From positions 1 to 27,551 of the forward strand of contig JAFGIZ010000148.1 of assembly GCA_016929365.1 (NCBI GenBank): DNA of 27,551 nt. The letters run 5' to 3'. The notes under the pieces are model-generated. The model had not been told where the DNA came from. It did no database searches and saw nothing but the letters and a program-made list of their open reading frames with translations. Positions 7,592 through 15,676 of this stretch are shown in pieces. A program made the position numbers and the translations under genes. This DNA comes from Lentisphaerota bacterium (GTDB lineage Bacteria > Verrucomicrobiota > Kiritimatiellia > UBA8416 > JAFGIZ01). Positions within the stretch are counted from its first letter, which is position 1, and each line of letters starts with the position of its first letter.

Positions 7592-9790
7592 TCACGGCAG
7601 GTTCATGCCTTTCCGCAGGGCCCATCCGGCGATCAACAGCGCCATCAGCGCCCCGATCGTCAGCCCGTGCTGCCACAGAGTGTGGTACTCCGCGGCCTGT
7701 TCTTCCACGCCCGCCGTGTCCAACGACGCCAGGGCGTCGTTCAACGCTTCCAGGGTTTCATAATACCCGCCCCCGCTGTTTTCCGCAATCGCGCGGAGCA
7801 CCGTTTCGTTGGCCGGACGCGGCACGGTCTCGGGCGTAAAGGGTTTGACGAAGAACGAGACCGGGTCCGATTCGATCCTTCCGCCGGCGGCCGTCGCGGC
7901 GGCCCGGGCCGTGTACAGGCCCGGCTGTTCGGCGGAGAAGGCCAACTCGTAACCCGCGAACGCGTCACCCGAGGCGGTGCCGATCTCCCGGGCCTCCATC
8001 GTGTACGGCGCCGTGCGCCCGTCCGGCCGGGTCATCTCGCACGCCACGGCCGAAAGGGCGGGCCCCCCGTCCCGCGCGCGGGCGCTCAGGAGCACCGGCT
8101 CGCCCAGAAACACCTGTTCGCGGTCCGCCACCAGGTCCAGCCGCGGCCCCTCGCGTTCCTGTTCTTCGGGAATCATCCACGCGATCAACTGGTCCCAGAA
8201 CCGCTGGTACGGACGCTCCGGCCCGGGCGCCGTGCCGAGCTGCCAGCGCCACAACGAATCGGTCAGCACGGCGGCGACCCGGCCCTGCCCGTAGCGCTCG
8301 GTGACAATAATCGGCTGGGCGCCGTCCGGGGTCTCCGCCGTGACCAGCACCCGCGTCCCGGCCTTGACCGCGGCGTCCGGGAAAACGGACAGCACCGGCG
8401 GCGTATCCTGCCAGAGTGCCGCATCGCCGGCAAACGCCGGGTGGGCGCGGCCGCTGTCCGTCAGGTGTACGGGGAACTCGCCGCCGACCGCCGGCGCGCC
8501 CGCGGGCCGCACGGGCAGCAGGGCCTGCAGCGGCGTCGCGGCAAACCCGTCCGGCCCCCAGGCGTCCGGCCCGCCCAGCAGGATCAGGCTGCCGCCGGTT
8601 TCCACGAAACGCACCAGGTTGCGCGCCCGCGCGTCGCCCAACGCGCCGGCGTCCAGGTCGCCGAGCACGACGATCTTGAAATACGCCAGCTGCGCGTCGA
8701 GCATGTCCGCGGTCATACTGCCGCGTTCGCCGAAGGTCATGAACTTCCCGCCCGGCCCGCGCAGGAAAATGAGGGGGGTCATCTGCCGGTTCGCGCGCAG
8801 CGCGCGCGTCAGGTACTTCGATTCCCAGCGCGGCGGCCCCTCGACGTAAAGCAGGCGGTTGCGCTCGGTAACAACCTGCACTGTGACCGCGTAGGCGTTG
8901 TCGTTGGTGTGCGCTTCGCCCGGCAGCGCCGGGACGGAGACGCGATAGGTGAAAACGCCGACCTCCGGATGGTTCAACTCGAAAACCACCTCCCGCGAGC
9001 CGCCGGCGGCGGGCAGCGTCACCGGGGTTTCCGCGAGGCGTTCGCCGTCGCGGCGCAGCCGCACCGTCACGGCCCGCCCGCCCGTGCCCTGGCCGGAAAC
9101 CACGGCTTTCAGCTCGCTTTGCCACCCCGCCGTCACGCGGCGCGGTGTATCCACCGTATCCACGCGCAGCTCCGGTTCGGCCTCCCAGACCGCTTCCGGC
9201 TCGAGCCGCACGGTATGGATCGGAAACGGACGTTCCTCCGCGGCCCAGTCGTCGAACGCCTCGCGCGTATCCAGCCCGTCGCTCAGCAGCAGGGCGCCGG
9301 CGACGTTCAGCCCGGCGTAGCGTGTCCCGATGGTGCGCAGCCCCGCCCGCAACCGCGTGGCCGTGCCGGCCGGCTCCAGGCCGGCTGCCGCGTCGCGCGG
9401 AAGCGTACGGCTGACGTCCGCGTCCAGCGTGTACAGATCCACCGTGCAGGCGGCCTCCATCGGCTCCGCCCAGGGCAGGGCGAGGGCCGCCCGGGCCGTC
9501 TCCCAGCGCGCCGGCGAATCCGCGCCCGGCGGCGTGAGCAGCATGCTCTCCGACGTATCCAGTATGACCACGAAATGCGGCTGCAGCATGCGGGTCAGGA
9601 CCGTTTTCCGCCCGGGCAGAAACAGGCACCACGCCAGCAGGGCCAGGAACAGGATCCGCGCCAGGGCGATGCCCCAGGCGCCCCGCCGGCGGGGCATGTA
9701 CCGCCGGAACGTCCAGGCGCAGCCCGCCGCCGCCACTGCCGCCGCCGTCCAGATCAGCGCGGCCGGAACGGCATGTTCGAACACAATCAT
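7592..9790 (-). CDS. VWA/glutamine-amidotransferase-like membrane protein of the MoxR cluster
   Basis: 732 residues. Two N-terminal membrane segments (about 10-28 and 40-60) precede a VWA domain whose first strand ends in the metal-site motif DTSES (VVILDTSESM), with a second strand LLLSDGLDTR. A beta domain follows, and then a class I glutamine-amidotransferase-like fold, starting near LLYVEGPPRWESKYLTRALR and carrying FVETGGSLILLGGP; no catalytic Cys nucleophile is apparent, as usual for this group. A single C-terminal membrane helix (GALMALLIAGWAL) ends the protein. The ATG overlaps the upstream stop (ATGA) and has GGGAGG 8 nt before it. VWA domains of this sort bind partners through a metal ion and are remodelled by MoxR ATPases (family knowledge). 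Confidence 0.88.
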   Translation of the reverse strand: MIVFEHAVPAALIWTAAAVAAAGCAWTFRRYMPRRRGAWGIALARILFLALLAWCLFLPGRKTVLTRMLQPHFVVILDTSESMLLTPPGADSPARWETARAALALPWAEPMEAACTVDLYTLDADVSRTLPRDAAAGLEPAGTATRLRAGLRTIGTRYAGLNVAGALLLSDGLDTREAFDDWAAEERPFPIHTVRLEPEAVWEAEPELRVDTVDTPRRVTAGWQSELKAVVSGQGTGGRAVTVRLRRDGERLAETPVTLPAAGGSREVVFELNHPEVGVFTYRVSVPALPGEAHTNDNAYAVTVQVVTERNRLLYVEGPPRWESKYLTRALRANRQMTPLIFLRGPGGKFMTFGERGSMTADMLDAQLAYFKIVVLGDLDAGALGDARARNLVRFVETGGSLILLGGPDAWGPDGFAATPLQALLPVRPAGAPAVGGEFPVHLTDSGRAHPAFAGDAALWQDTPPVLSVFPDAAVKAGTRVLVTAETPDGAQPIIVTERYGQGRVAAVLTDSLWRWQLGTAPGPERPYQRFWDQLIAWMIPEEQEREGPRLDLVADREQVFLGEPVLLSARARDGGPALSAVACEMTRPDGRTAPYTMEAREIGTASGDAFAGYELAFSAEQPGLYTARAAATAAGGRIESDPVSFFVKPFTPETVPRPANETVLRAIAENSGGGYYETLEALNDALASLDTAGVEEQAAEYHTLWQHGLTIGALMALLIAGWALRKGMNLP

Positions 9791-11973
9791 GCCGGCGCCT
9801 CCCTGCCAACCTCACGCCGGCTCCGCACCTTGCCCGACGCCTCGACCCGCAGGGTGTCCGACAGGGTCGGCCCGGGCCGCAGCAGAATGTTGGCGTAACA
9901 GAACTCGAGCACGGCCAGGAACAGCGCCAGCCACAAGAGCGGCTCCGCGAAGGTACGGCCCACGCGATGCTCCTCGATCCGTTTCCGGAGCGCCTCCAGG
10001 CTGTCGGCCAGAACGAGGCGGGACACCCCCAGCAGGCGAAGCACCGCGGCGGGCTCGAGCGGGGTCAGATCGGATTCGGCCCGCGGCGCGTTGAGCGCAA
10101 GCGCCGGGGCCGGATCCGGCCGGTCCGGACCGGCCAGCGTGTAGATGCCGGGCGCCGTCAGCCCCTCGGCGGTCAGCACGGTCCTGCCCTCCGCCACCGT
10201 GCCGCGGATCGGGATCTGCCGCCCGTCCGGTCCGCGCAGGACCGAATCGTGCGCGGCTTCGGGCAGGTGCTCGTTCAGGGCGAGGCTCGCGGCGGTTTCG
10301 AGATAGGGCGGCGCCGTTCCGACGCCCGCGCCGAACTCCACGATCCGCTGCAGCAGGGGAAGATAATACGGGCTCAGCGGAAAATCGCTCCACAGCCGGT
10401 CGGCGGAGACCGCGGCCGTCAGCATCCGGCCGCGGCCGCAGGGCGCGACAACCAGGAACGGATAGACCGGCCCCGCGCGCACCAGCACCTCGGCCCCGTC
10501 CCGGAACGTCTCCCAGGCCAGGCGGCGCCGCAGCGTGAGCGACGGCAGGCCGCCCCGGCGAAGGCCGCGCAACAGCGGATGGTCCGGCTGTTCCCAGTAC
10601 AGCGCCTGCTTGCGCGCCGGCGGGGGCACGTCGCGCACGGCCGAGGGCGTGCCGGGCAGGCACGTCCAGGGCGCATAGGCATCCGGTCCCGCGCGGTCCC
10701 CCGGGAACACCGCCAGCAGCGCACCGGCCCGCACGGCCTGTTCGAGCTGCGCGATTATTTCGCCCGGCAGCGGCAATGCGTTACAGAGAAAAATCGTGTC
10801 GTACGCGGAGAGCGTTTCCGCACCCAGCGCGTCGGCGTCGATCCGCCGCACGGCAATCGCCGCCCCCTCCGGGCCGCCGGTGCGCAACGCCGTCCGGAGG
10901 AACCGCGTTTCGTCCGCGCCGCCCACGCACAGCACCGGCAGCGCCTCCCGCGCCCGGAGCAGGAAATAGAACGCGTTGTCATCGGGCAGGTTGTCTGCCG
11001 GCGTCTCCACCCGCGCCGTGTGCACGCCTGCCGCCAGCGGCGGCACGGCCAGGGTAATCCCGTCCCTTCCCGCCGCGTCCGTGCGCGCCGCCCGGCGGCC
11101 CGCCTCACGGCCGTTCACGTACAACGTCACGGCGGTATCCGCCGGCGGCCCCGAATGCGCCAGCCGCACCGTAACCTGCGACGGGGTTTCCGCCATGACC
11201 ACGGCCGGGGCCGTTACCGCATCCGCGGGCGCCGTGTTTTCCGGATCCGGCGCGCCCAGCAGGGTGACGAAGAAAGCCGTCCGGTCCCCGAACTCCGCGG
11301 GATCCCACGCCGCGGCCGCGCCCCCCTGCTCCGCGGCGCGCGCGAACCCGTCCCAGGCCCGCGCCTGGTTATCCGTTATAATATGAATCTCGCGTTCGCG
11401 CCCGCGCTCCCCCTGCTCCAGCGCGGCGGCCGCCGCGGCGGCCGCGGCGCACAAATCCGATCCGGCCACCCCCGGCTCGAGCGCGCGCAGCCGCTCGGCG
11501 GCCGTTTCCTTGTCGCCCGAGAGCCGTTCCATCACCGGCTCGACGCCCTCGCCGGCGGCGAAGATGCAGAACCGGTCCTGCGGACCCAGTCCCTCGATCA
11601 CCGCCCCGGCCGCCTCCAGCGCGCGCTTCCAGACCGTCGTGCCGCCGACCCGGTACCGCATGCTCAGCGAACGGTCGAGCACCACCGCCACGTCCCGGCG
11701 GCTGCGCCCCAGGAATCCGCCCCAGCCGTCCGCACGCAGCACGGGCATGGCAAACGCCAGGGCCAGCAGCAGGAGCAGGAGCGTCCGCAGAAACCACAGG
11801 AGGAACTGTTCCATGCGCACGCGGTGCGATGACTGCTTTTCGGCCAGTTTGAGAAACCGGATCGTGCTGAACGGCATGCGCACGGTCTTGCGGCTCTGGA
11901 TCATGTGCAGAATCAGCGGCGCCACCGCCGCCGCCGCCGCCGCCAGAAACCAGGGATTCAGGAAGGAAAGCAC
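9787..11973 (-). CDS. BatA-like membrane protein with VWA domain
   Basis: 728 residues from GTG 11973. I prefer this start because an in-frame extension to 12273 would overlap the DUF58 gene, whereas from the GTG (with GGAGAAGG upstream) the protein begins exactly as BatA N-terminal domains do: FLNPWFLAAAAAAVAPLILHMI, followed by a basic segment and a second membrane helix (FLLWFLRTLLLLLLALAFAM). A VWA domain follows with MIDAS motif DRSLS (VAVVLDRSLSMRY) at about 103-112. The middle is beta-rich, with a GATase-like domain in the later part; a last membrane helix (PLLWLALFLAVLEFCYANILL) lies near the C-terminus. It follows DUF58 by 34 nt and is coupled to the next VWA gene. BatA-type proteins sit in the inner membrane and work with MoxR and DUF58 proteins. 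Confidence 0.9.
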   Translation of the reverse strand: MLSFLNPWFLAAAAAAVAPLILHMIQSRKTVRMPFSTIRFLKLAEKQSSHRVRMEQFLLWFLRTLLLLLLALAFAMPVLRADGWGGFLGRSRRDVAVVLDRSLSMRYRVGGTTVWKRALEAAGAVIEGLGPQDRFCIFAAGEGVEPVMERLSGDKETAAERLRALEPGVAGSDLCAAAAAAAAALEQGERGREREIHIITDNQARAWDGFARAAEQGGAAAAWDPAEFGDRTAFFVTLLGAPDPENTAPADAVTAPAVVMAETPSQVTVRLAHSGPPADTAVTLYVNGREAGRRAARTDAAGRDGITLAVPPLAAGVHTARVETPADNLPDDNAFYFLLRAREALPVLCVGGADETRFLRTALRTGGPEGAAIAVRRIDADALGAETLSAYDTIFLCNALPLPGEIIAQLEQAVRAGALLAVFPGDRAGPDAYAPWTCLPGTPSAVRDVPPPARKQALYWEQPDHPLLRGLRRGGLPSLTLRRRLAWETFRDGAEVLVRAGPVYPFLVVAPCGRGRMLTAAVSADRLWSDFPLSPYYLPLLQRIVEFGAGVGTAPPYLETAASLALNEHLPEAAHDSVLRGPDGRQIPIRGTVAEGRTVLTAEGLTAPGIYTLAGPDRPDPAPALALNAPRAESDLTPLEPAAVLRLLGVSRLVLADSLEALRKRIEEHRVGRTFAEPLLWLALFLAVLEFCYANILLRPGPTLSDTLRVEASGKVRSRREVGREAPA

Positions 11974-12007
11974 CGCCCGCCCCTTCTCCGGCTGTCTGCT
12001 CGGACGC

Positions 12008-12913
12008 TCATTTCGATAACCGCCGCCGTTCCTCGAGGTAAGCCCGCACAAACGTGTCCACGGGCTGGTCCGTGCGCACAATGCGGTAATCGATGCCCAA
12101 CCCGGCGCAGGCTTCGCGGTAGCGGTCGAGAAAGGCCCCGAAAACCCGTTCGTATTCCGCCGCGAGTCCGCGCGGGTCCGCCGTAATCCGCTCGCCCGTC
12201 TCGAGATCCTCGAAACAGCAGCTCCGGCGCAGCGACAAATCCATCTCCATCGGATCGAGCACCTGGAAGACAATCACGTCGTGGTGCTGCTTCCGGAAAT
12301 GGGAGAAGGCCCGCGTAATCGCTTCCTCGTCGCCCAACAGGTCGGAGATGACCACCACCAGCGCGCGCTTGCGGATCGAGGCGGCAATCCGGTTGAGCGT
12401 ACCGTGAATATCCGTCAGCCCTTCCGGCGGATATTCCTGCAGGTGTGTGAGCAGGTTGTTGAGGTGATTGAACGAATTGCGCGCGTCCATTTTCACATCG
12501 ATCGTGTCCGCGTGCAGGAAAAGCCCCACCGAGTCGCGCGCCTTGACCACAACGTACCCCAGCGCGGCGGCCAGCCGGCAGGCATACGCGTACTTCGTTA
12601 TCCCGTCGCCGGCATAGGCCATGGACCGGCTGCGGTCCACCGCGAGGTAGACACGGAGGTTCGTCTCGTCTTCGTACCGCTTGACGTAATACCGGTCGGT
12701 CCGCCCCAGCACCTTCCAGTCAATGTGTTTCAGATCGTCGCCCCGGGAATAGGCCTTGTGGTCGGCGAATTCCGAACTGGCTCCGCGCAGGGGGCTGCGA
12801 TGCGCTCCGGCCAGGTTCCCTTCCACCACGTAGCGCGACTGCAGCACCAGCCGTCCCAGCGTGTGCCGCGCCTCCGGCGTCAGAAACGCGGCGATTCCGG
12901 TTTGGGCTTTCAA
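12008..12913 (-). CDS. DUF58 domain protein (MoxR partner)
   Basis: 301 residues from TTG 12913. The TTG shares bases with the upstream stop (TTGA) and has GGAAGGTGAT upstream at normal spacing; an open extension to 13228 is only overlap with the previous gene. The DUF58 signature is complete: SSEFADHKAYSRGDDLKHID then WKVLGRTD, and the metal-site-like VDRSRSM (D-x-S-x-S) about 100 residues in, followed by a Rossmann-like VWA fold (VVVISDLLGDEE). DUF58 proteins are soluble or membrane-linked VWA-like partners of MoxR ATPases. This one has no membrane helix, so is probably cytoplasmic and could be the contact point for FHA-MoxR (inference). Confidence 0.94.
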   Translation of the reverse strand: MKAQTGIAAFLTPEARHTLGRLVLQSRYVVEGNLAGAHRSPLRGASSEFADHKAYSRGDDLKHIDWKVLGRTDRYYVKRYEDETNLRVYLAVDRSRSMAYAGDGITKYAYACRLAAALGYVVVKARDSVGLFLHADTIDVKMDARNSFNHLNNLLTHLQEYPPEGLTDIHGTLNRIAASIRKRALVVVISDLLGDEEAITRAFSHFRKQHHDVIVFQVLDPMEMDLSLRRSCCFEDLETGERITADPRGLAAEYERVFGAFLDRYREACAGLGIDYRIVRTDQPVDTFVRAYLEERRRLSK

Positions 12914-13698
12914 CGCGGGATCACCTTCCAATGCTCGCGGTTCGCCAGGACGATCAGGGCGCGGCCGAGGTAGGCAAAGAGGATGCCGTCGTGGCGGGAA
13001 CCGACCGCGAGGTGCACGGCGTCGCCGGAACCCGTCTCGAACGCCAGCACGGGGCGGGCGCCGGCCGAAACCGGCGCGCCCGGCTCCAGCTCGATTCCCG
13101 CGGCATACGGTACCGCCAGCGCTTCTTTCAGGCCGCCGGCGTCCCGGCCCGGAATCCGGGACCAGAGCGCGTACTTCTGATCGCGCATCTCCGGCAGCAT
13201 CCGGAATCCCGTCAGCCGGTACCCCCACGCCTGGCCCCAGCGGTCCGTCAGCGGCGGCCGCTCCGCCTCCGGCAGGGCGCGCAAGGCGTCCAGCGACTCG
13301 GGGAAGGCAACGTTTTCGGCATACAGCCGCCGCAGCCCGGCCCGGACCTGCTCCATGTCCAGGCGCGTCAGCCAGGCGCGCGCGATGTCCGACGCGCCTT
13401 CCTCCAGCGGCGTGCGCCGTATATCCGCCAGCGGCTCCAGCAACGCCGCCGCCTCCGCGTCGCGGCCCTGCTGTAATTCATGCCAGGCCGCAATCCCCCG
13501 CGTCACGGCCGTCAAGGGATCATCCGGCGCGGCCGCTTCGAACGCGCGGCAGGCGGCCGCCACGGCCGCATGCGCCCCCGGATTCTCCCGGTGCTGCCGC
13601 CACACCGCCCACAATCCCTGTTCGTCGGCCGAACGCGCCGGCCCCGGCAGGGCCAGCAGGACAATGCCCACCGCCAGAATGCCCGCGGTCCGGCTCAC
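12910..13698 (-). CDS. Exported protein with pseudopilin-like (GspG-type) C-terminal segment
   Basis: 262 residues; GTG start overlapping the preceding stop as GTGA. A Sec signal (about 6-22, ARSAD) is followed by an alanine-rich helical region. About 125-165 reads LYAENVAFPESLDALRAL, then DRWGQAWGYRLTG, which resembles the C-terminal globular part of GspG/type IV pseudopilins (Y/F-P-x-x-L-x-x-L ... D-x-W-G-x-x-x-x-Y). The N-terminal methylation motif (GFTLxE) is absent, so this is not a working pilin; it is probably a reused fold. The function is unknown. Coupling to DUF58 through a TTGA overlap ties it to the MoxR cluster. Confidence 0.75.
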   Translation of the reverse strand: MSRTAGILAVGIVLLALPGPARSADEQGLWAVWRQHRENPGAHAAVAAACRAFEAAAPDDPLTAVTRGIAAWHELQQGRDAEAAALLEPLADIRRTPLEEGASDIARAWLTRLDMEQVRAGLRRLYAENVAFPESLDALRALPEAERPPLTDRWGQAWGYRLTGFRMLPEMRDQKYALWSRIPGRDAGGLKEALAVPYAAGIELEPGAPVSAGARPVLAFETGSGDAVHLAVGSRHDGILFAYLGRALIVLANREHWKVIPR

Positions 13699-14357
13699 GG
13701 CGCGCTCCGCTCCCGTTCCCGCTTCGCCAGCTCGCGCCGGAGAAACGCGGCCCAGGCCTGTTTACCCTGGCCCTCCAGGATCTCGTCCCTGTGCTCGAGC
13801 AGGTCCCGGTCCCGGTACGTCAGGCGCACGGGCTCGCCCCCGCCGGTGTAGCTGTAATAGGTCGCCTGCGGATCGACCTCGGCGAGCAACTCCTTGCCGA
13901 CCTTCGGGTCCAGGCGGTCCTTGTGCCGCACGATGACGGGATCCAGGTCAATCCGTGCTTCGTCCCGGCTGACGTTCTTGAGGCGTCCCGTTACCGCCAC
14001 GGCATCGCCGGGCCGCGACGCGGGCGCCGCGCTCAGCTTCTCCAGCGAAGCGCCCTTCCGCACCGTGAAGCGTACCCGCATCAGCGAGGCCGGCTCCACC
14101 GTCTCGAGCGCCGCGTACGGACGACCGTCCCGCTCCCCTTCCTCCAGCGAACGGATCCGGAGGTACCGGAAGAAAAGCGAGTGGCCCAGGGCGTCTTGCA
14201 GCAGCGCCGTCCGCTCCGCGTCCGTCCGCGCCTCGCTGTAGTACAGCGCAAAATCATTCCCGTTCAGGGTTTTGCCCCGCGCAGAGGCCGCCAGGGCCGC
14301 CGTCAGCACGACCGCCGCCGCCGCGCACTTCGCTCCCGGCATGCGTTCCCGCTTCAT
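13695..14357 (-). CDS. Exported protein of unknown function, possible OB-fold
   Basis: 220 residues from ATG 14357, which overlaps the DUF4159 stop (ATGA). The open frame continues upstream to 15191 but only as a shadow of the DUF4159 gene. A Sec signal (about 10-28, ASARGK) precedes a small charged mature protein. About 70-145 alternates short strands (PASLMRVRFTVRKGASLEKL, DAVAVTGRLKN, ARIDLDPVIVRHKDRL) in a way that suggests an OB-fold, as in exported nucleic-acid- or ligand-binding domains. The C-terminus is helical and very charged (RRELAKRERERSAP). I do not recognise the family. Coupled on both sides to genes of the MoxR cluster. Confidence 0.75.
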   Translation of the reverse strand: MKRERMPGAKCAAAAVVLTAALAASARGKTLNGNDFALYYSEARTDAERTALLQDALGHSLFFRYLRIRSLEEGERDGRPYAALETVEPASLMRVRFTVRKGASLEKLSAAPASRPGDAVAVTGRLKNVSRDEARIDLDPVIVRHKDRLDPKVGKELLAEVDPQATYYSYTGGGEPVRLTYRDRDLLEHRDEILEGQGKQAWAAFLRRELAKRERERSAP

Positions 14358-15676
14358 TGCGTCACCGCGTACATCAATATATTCTGGCCCAGTTTCAGGG
14401 CGCCCGCCGTTTCGTAGCCCCGTGCATAGGGGCTCTGGCTCATCTCCCAGCCCCCGGCCAGGCCCAGCGGACTGTAGATCACCGCGTAATGCCCTTCGAT
14501 CTCCACGCCTTCCAGCCGCGGCGGAATCGCCGCCCGGCCCGCGTCCGCCGCCAGGAGCGGCGTTACGGCGAGCGCCCGCACGTCGTTCGGCACCTGGAAC
14601 AGCGCGCCGCCCGGCGGAATGTCCGTCAGCGCCCGGCCCGGCAGCACGCGCCGGAGCATCAGCCGGAACGCGCGGTCGAACCCCTTGCGCCCGCAGCAGG
14701 CTTCGCCGAACAGAAAACCGCCCCGCAACAGGTACGTGCGCAGCGTGACCAGCTCCTCCTCGCTCAGCTCGAAGTATTCGTGCCCCGTCATGTACAACAG
14801 CGGCGCGTTGAACAGGCCCGGATCGGTCAGGGGCAACTCTTTCAGCTCGAACCGGACCGGAATGCCGGTCTTGCGGTTGAACGTCTGCAGCAGCACGGAC
14901 AACCCCGTGTGCCGCGTCTTCCATTCGCCGTCGTACATCACCTGCACCAGCGCCAGCGTTCCGGCATCCGCCCGCTCCGCGTCGACGAACTCCATGGCCT
15001 GCGCCGCGTTCTTGGCCCAGGCGCGCATCGCCGTGGCATAGGCAATCAGGTTGACCCCGAGCCGGCGCGCCGAATCGGGCATGTACGCCGCGTACTCCGG
15101 CTTGACCTCGCCCCCGTCCCAGCCCACGGCCAGCCCGAACCGCGAGATGACCGCCAGGGTACGGCAGGCGATCGTCACCCCGTCCATCCACGGTTCGTTT
15201 CCCTTGAACCCCGTCTCGTAGACTCCCGGACTGTATTCCACCCGGTCCACGTCGTAATAGGCGTGAAAAATCGGATGGTCGGAACTCAACCGTTGCAGCG
15301 GCGCCTCCGGAAAGATGAGGGCCAGCTCGCGCCGGGCCGACCGGTAAAAAGGCGCCGACCCCAGGCCCGTGTTAAACACCATCATGCCCCCCGCCAGCAT
15401 GTACTCGCGCAGCCTGGCGCGCTCCCGGTCCGTGAATTCAAAATTATAGTGCCCGCTGTAGTAGACGACCGGGTTGTGTTCCGGGTTCGTGTCCAGCTCG
15501 CCGACGGTCTTGATTTCCATCACGTACTGGGCGCCGGTCATCTGCTGCATTTCCTTGAGCAGATTGTTGACGTCGTTCGGGGTCGCGTTCCAGCGCTCGT
15601 TCTGCCCCGCGCCGGGCCGCGCGCCCGCCGCCAGCACGCCCGCCGCCAGGATCGAGATTCCCGGTCTAGTCTTCAT
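14354..15676 (-). CDS. Exported protein with two DUF4159 domains
   Basis: 440 residues with a signal peptide (about 7-24). It contains two DUF4159 copies: about 28-215 (NDVNNLLKEMQQMTGAQYVM, NPVVYYSGHYNFEFTDRER, GGMMVFNTGLGSAPF) and about 238-440 (VQVMYDGEWKTRHTGLSVLL, LLYMTGHEYFELSEEELVTL, GGFLFGEACCGRKGFD, then AVIYSPLGLAGGWE). DUF4159 has a class I glutamine-amidotransferase-like fold and is common near MoxR/DUF58 clusters. In copy 2 a cysteine pair sits where the fold would place a nucleophile (GEACCG); copy 1 has GLGSAP there, so at most copy 2 could be catalytic (inference). The start overlaps the ycaO stop by 11 nt and has a strong AGGAGGT upstream. Confidence 0.88.
   Translation of the reverse strand: MKTRPGISILAAGVLAAGARPGAGQNERWNATPNDVNNLLKEMQQMTGAQYVMEIKTVGELDTNPEHNPVVYYSGHYNFEFTDRERARLREYMLAGGMMVFNTGLGSAPFYRSARRELALIFPEAPLQRLSSDHPIFHAYYDVDRVEYSPGVYETGFKGNEPWMDGVTIACRTLAVISRFGLAVGWDGGEVKPEYAAYMPDSARRLGVNLIAYATAMRAWAKNAAQAMEFVDAERADAGTLALVQVMYDGEWKTRHTGLSVLLQTFNRKTGIPVRFELKELPLTDPGLFNAPLLYMTGHEYFELSEEELVTLRTYLLRGGFLFGEACCGRKGFDRAFRLMLRRVLPGRALTDIPPGGALFQVPNDVRALAVTPLLAADAGRAAIPPRLEGVEIEGHYAVIYSPLGLAGGWEMSQSPYARGYETAGALKLGQNILMYAVTQ

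Noticed and set aside
4632..7763. Long plus-strand open frame (over 1000 codons) opposite the DUF4175 gene
   Set aside because: It mirrors the minus-strand gene in GC-rich DNA; its translation is Ser/Arg/Ala-rich without domains, and the minus strand has clear membrane helices and motifs.
7550..9898. Plus-strand open frame opposite the VWA/GATase-like gene
   Set aside because: The Arg/Gly/Pro-rich translation has no recognisable motif; the VWA motif DTSES is on the minus strand.
12914..13228. N-terminal extension of the DUF58 protein
   Set aside because: Arg/Gly/Pro-rich, overlaps the previous gene; the TTGA overlap with a good Shine-Dalgarno gives a normal DUF58 length.
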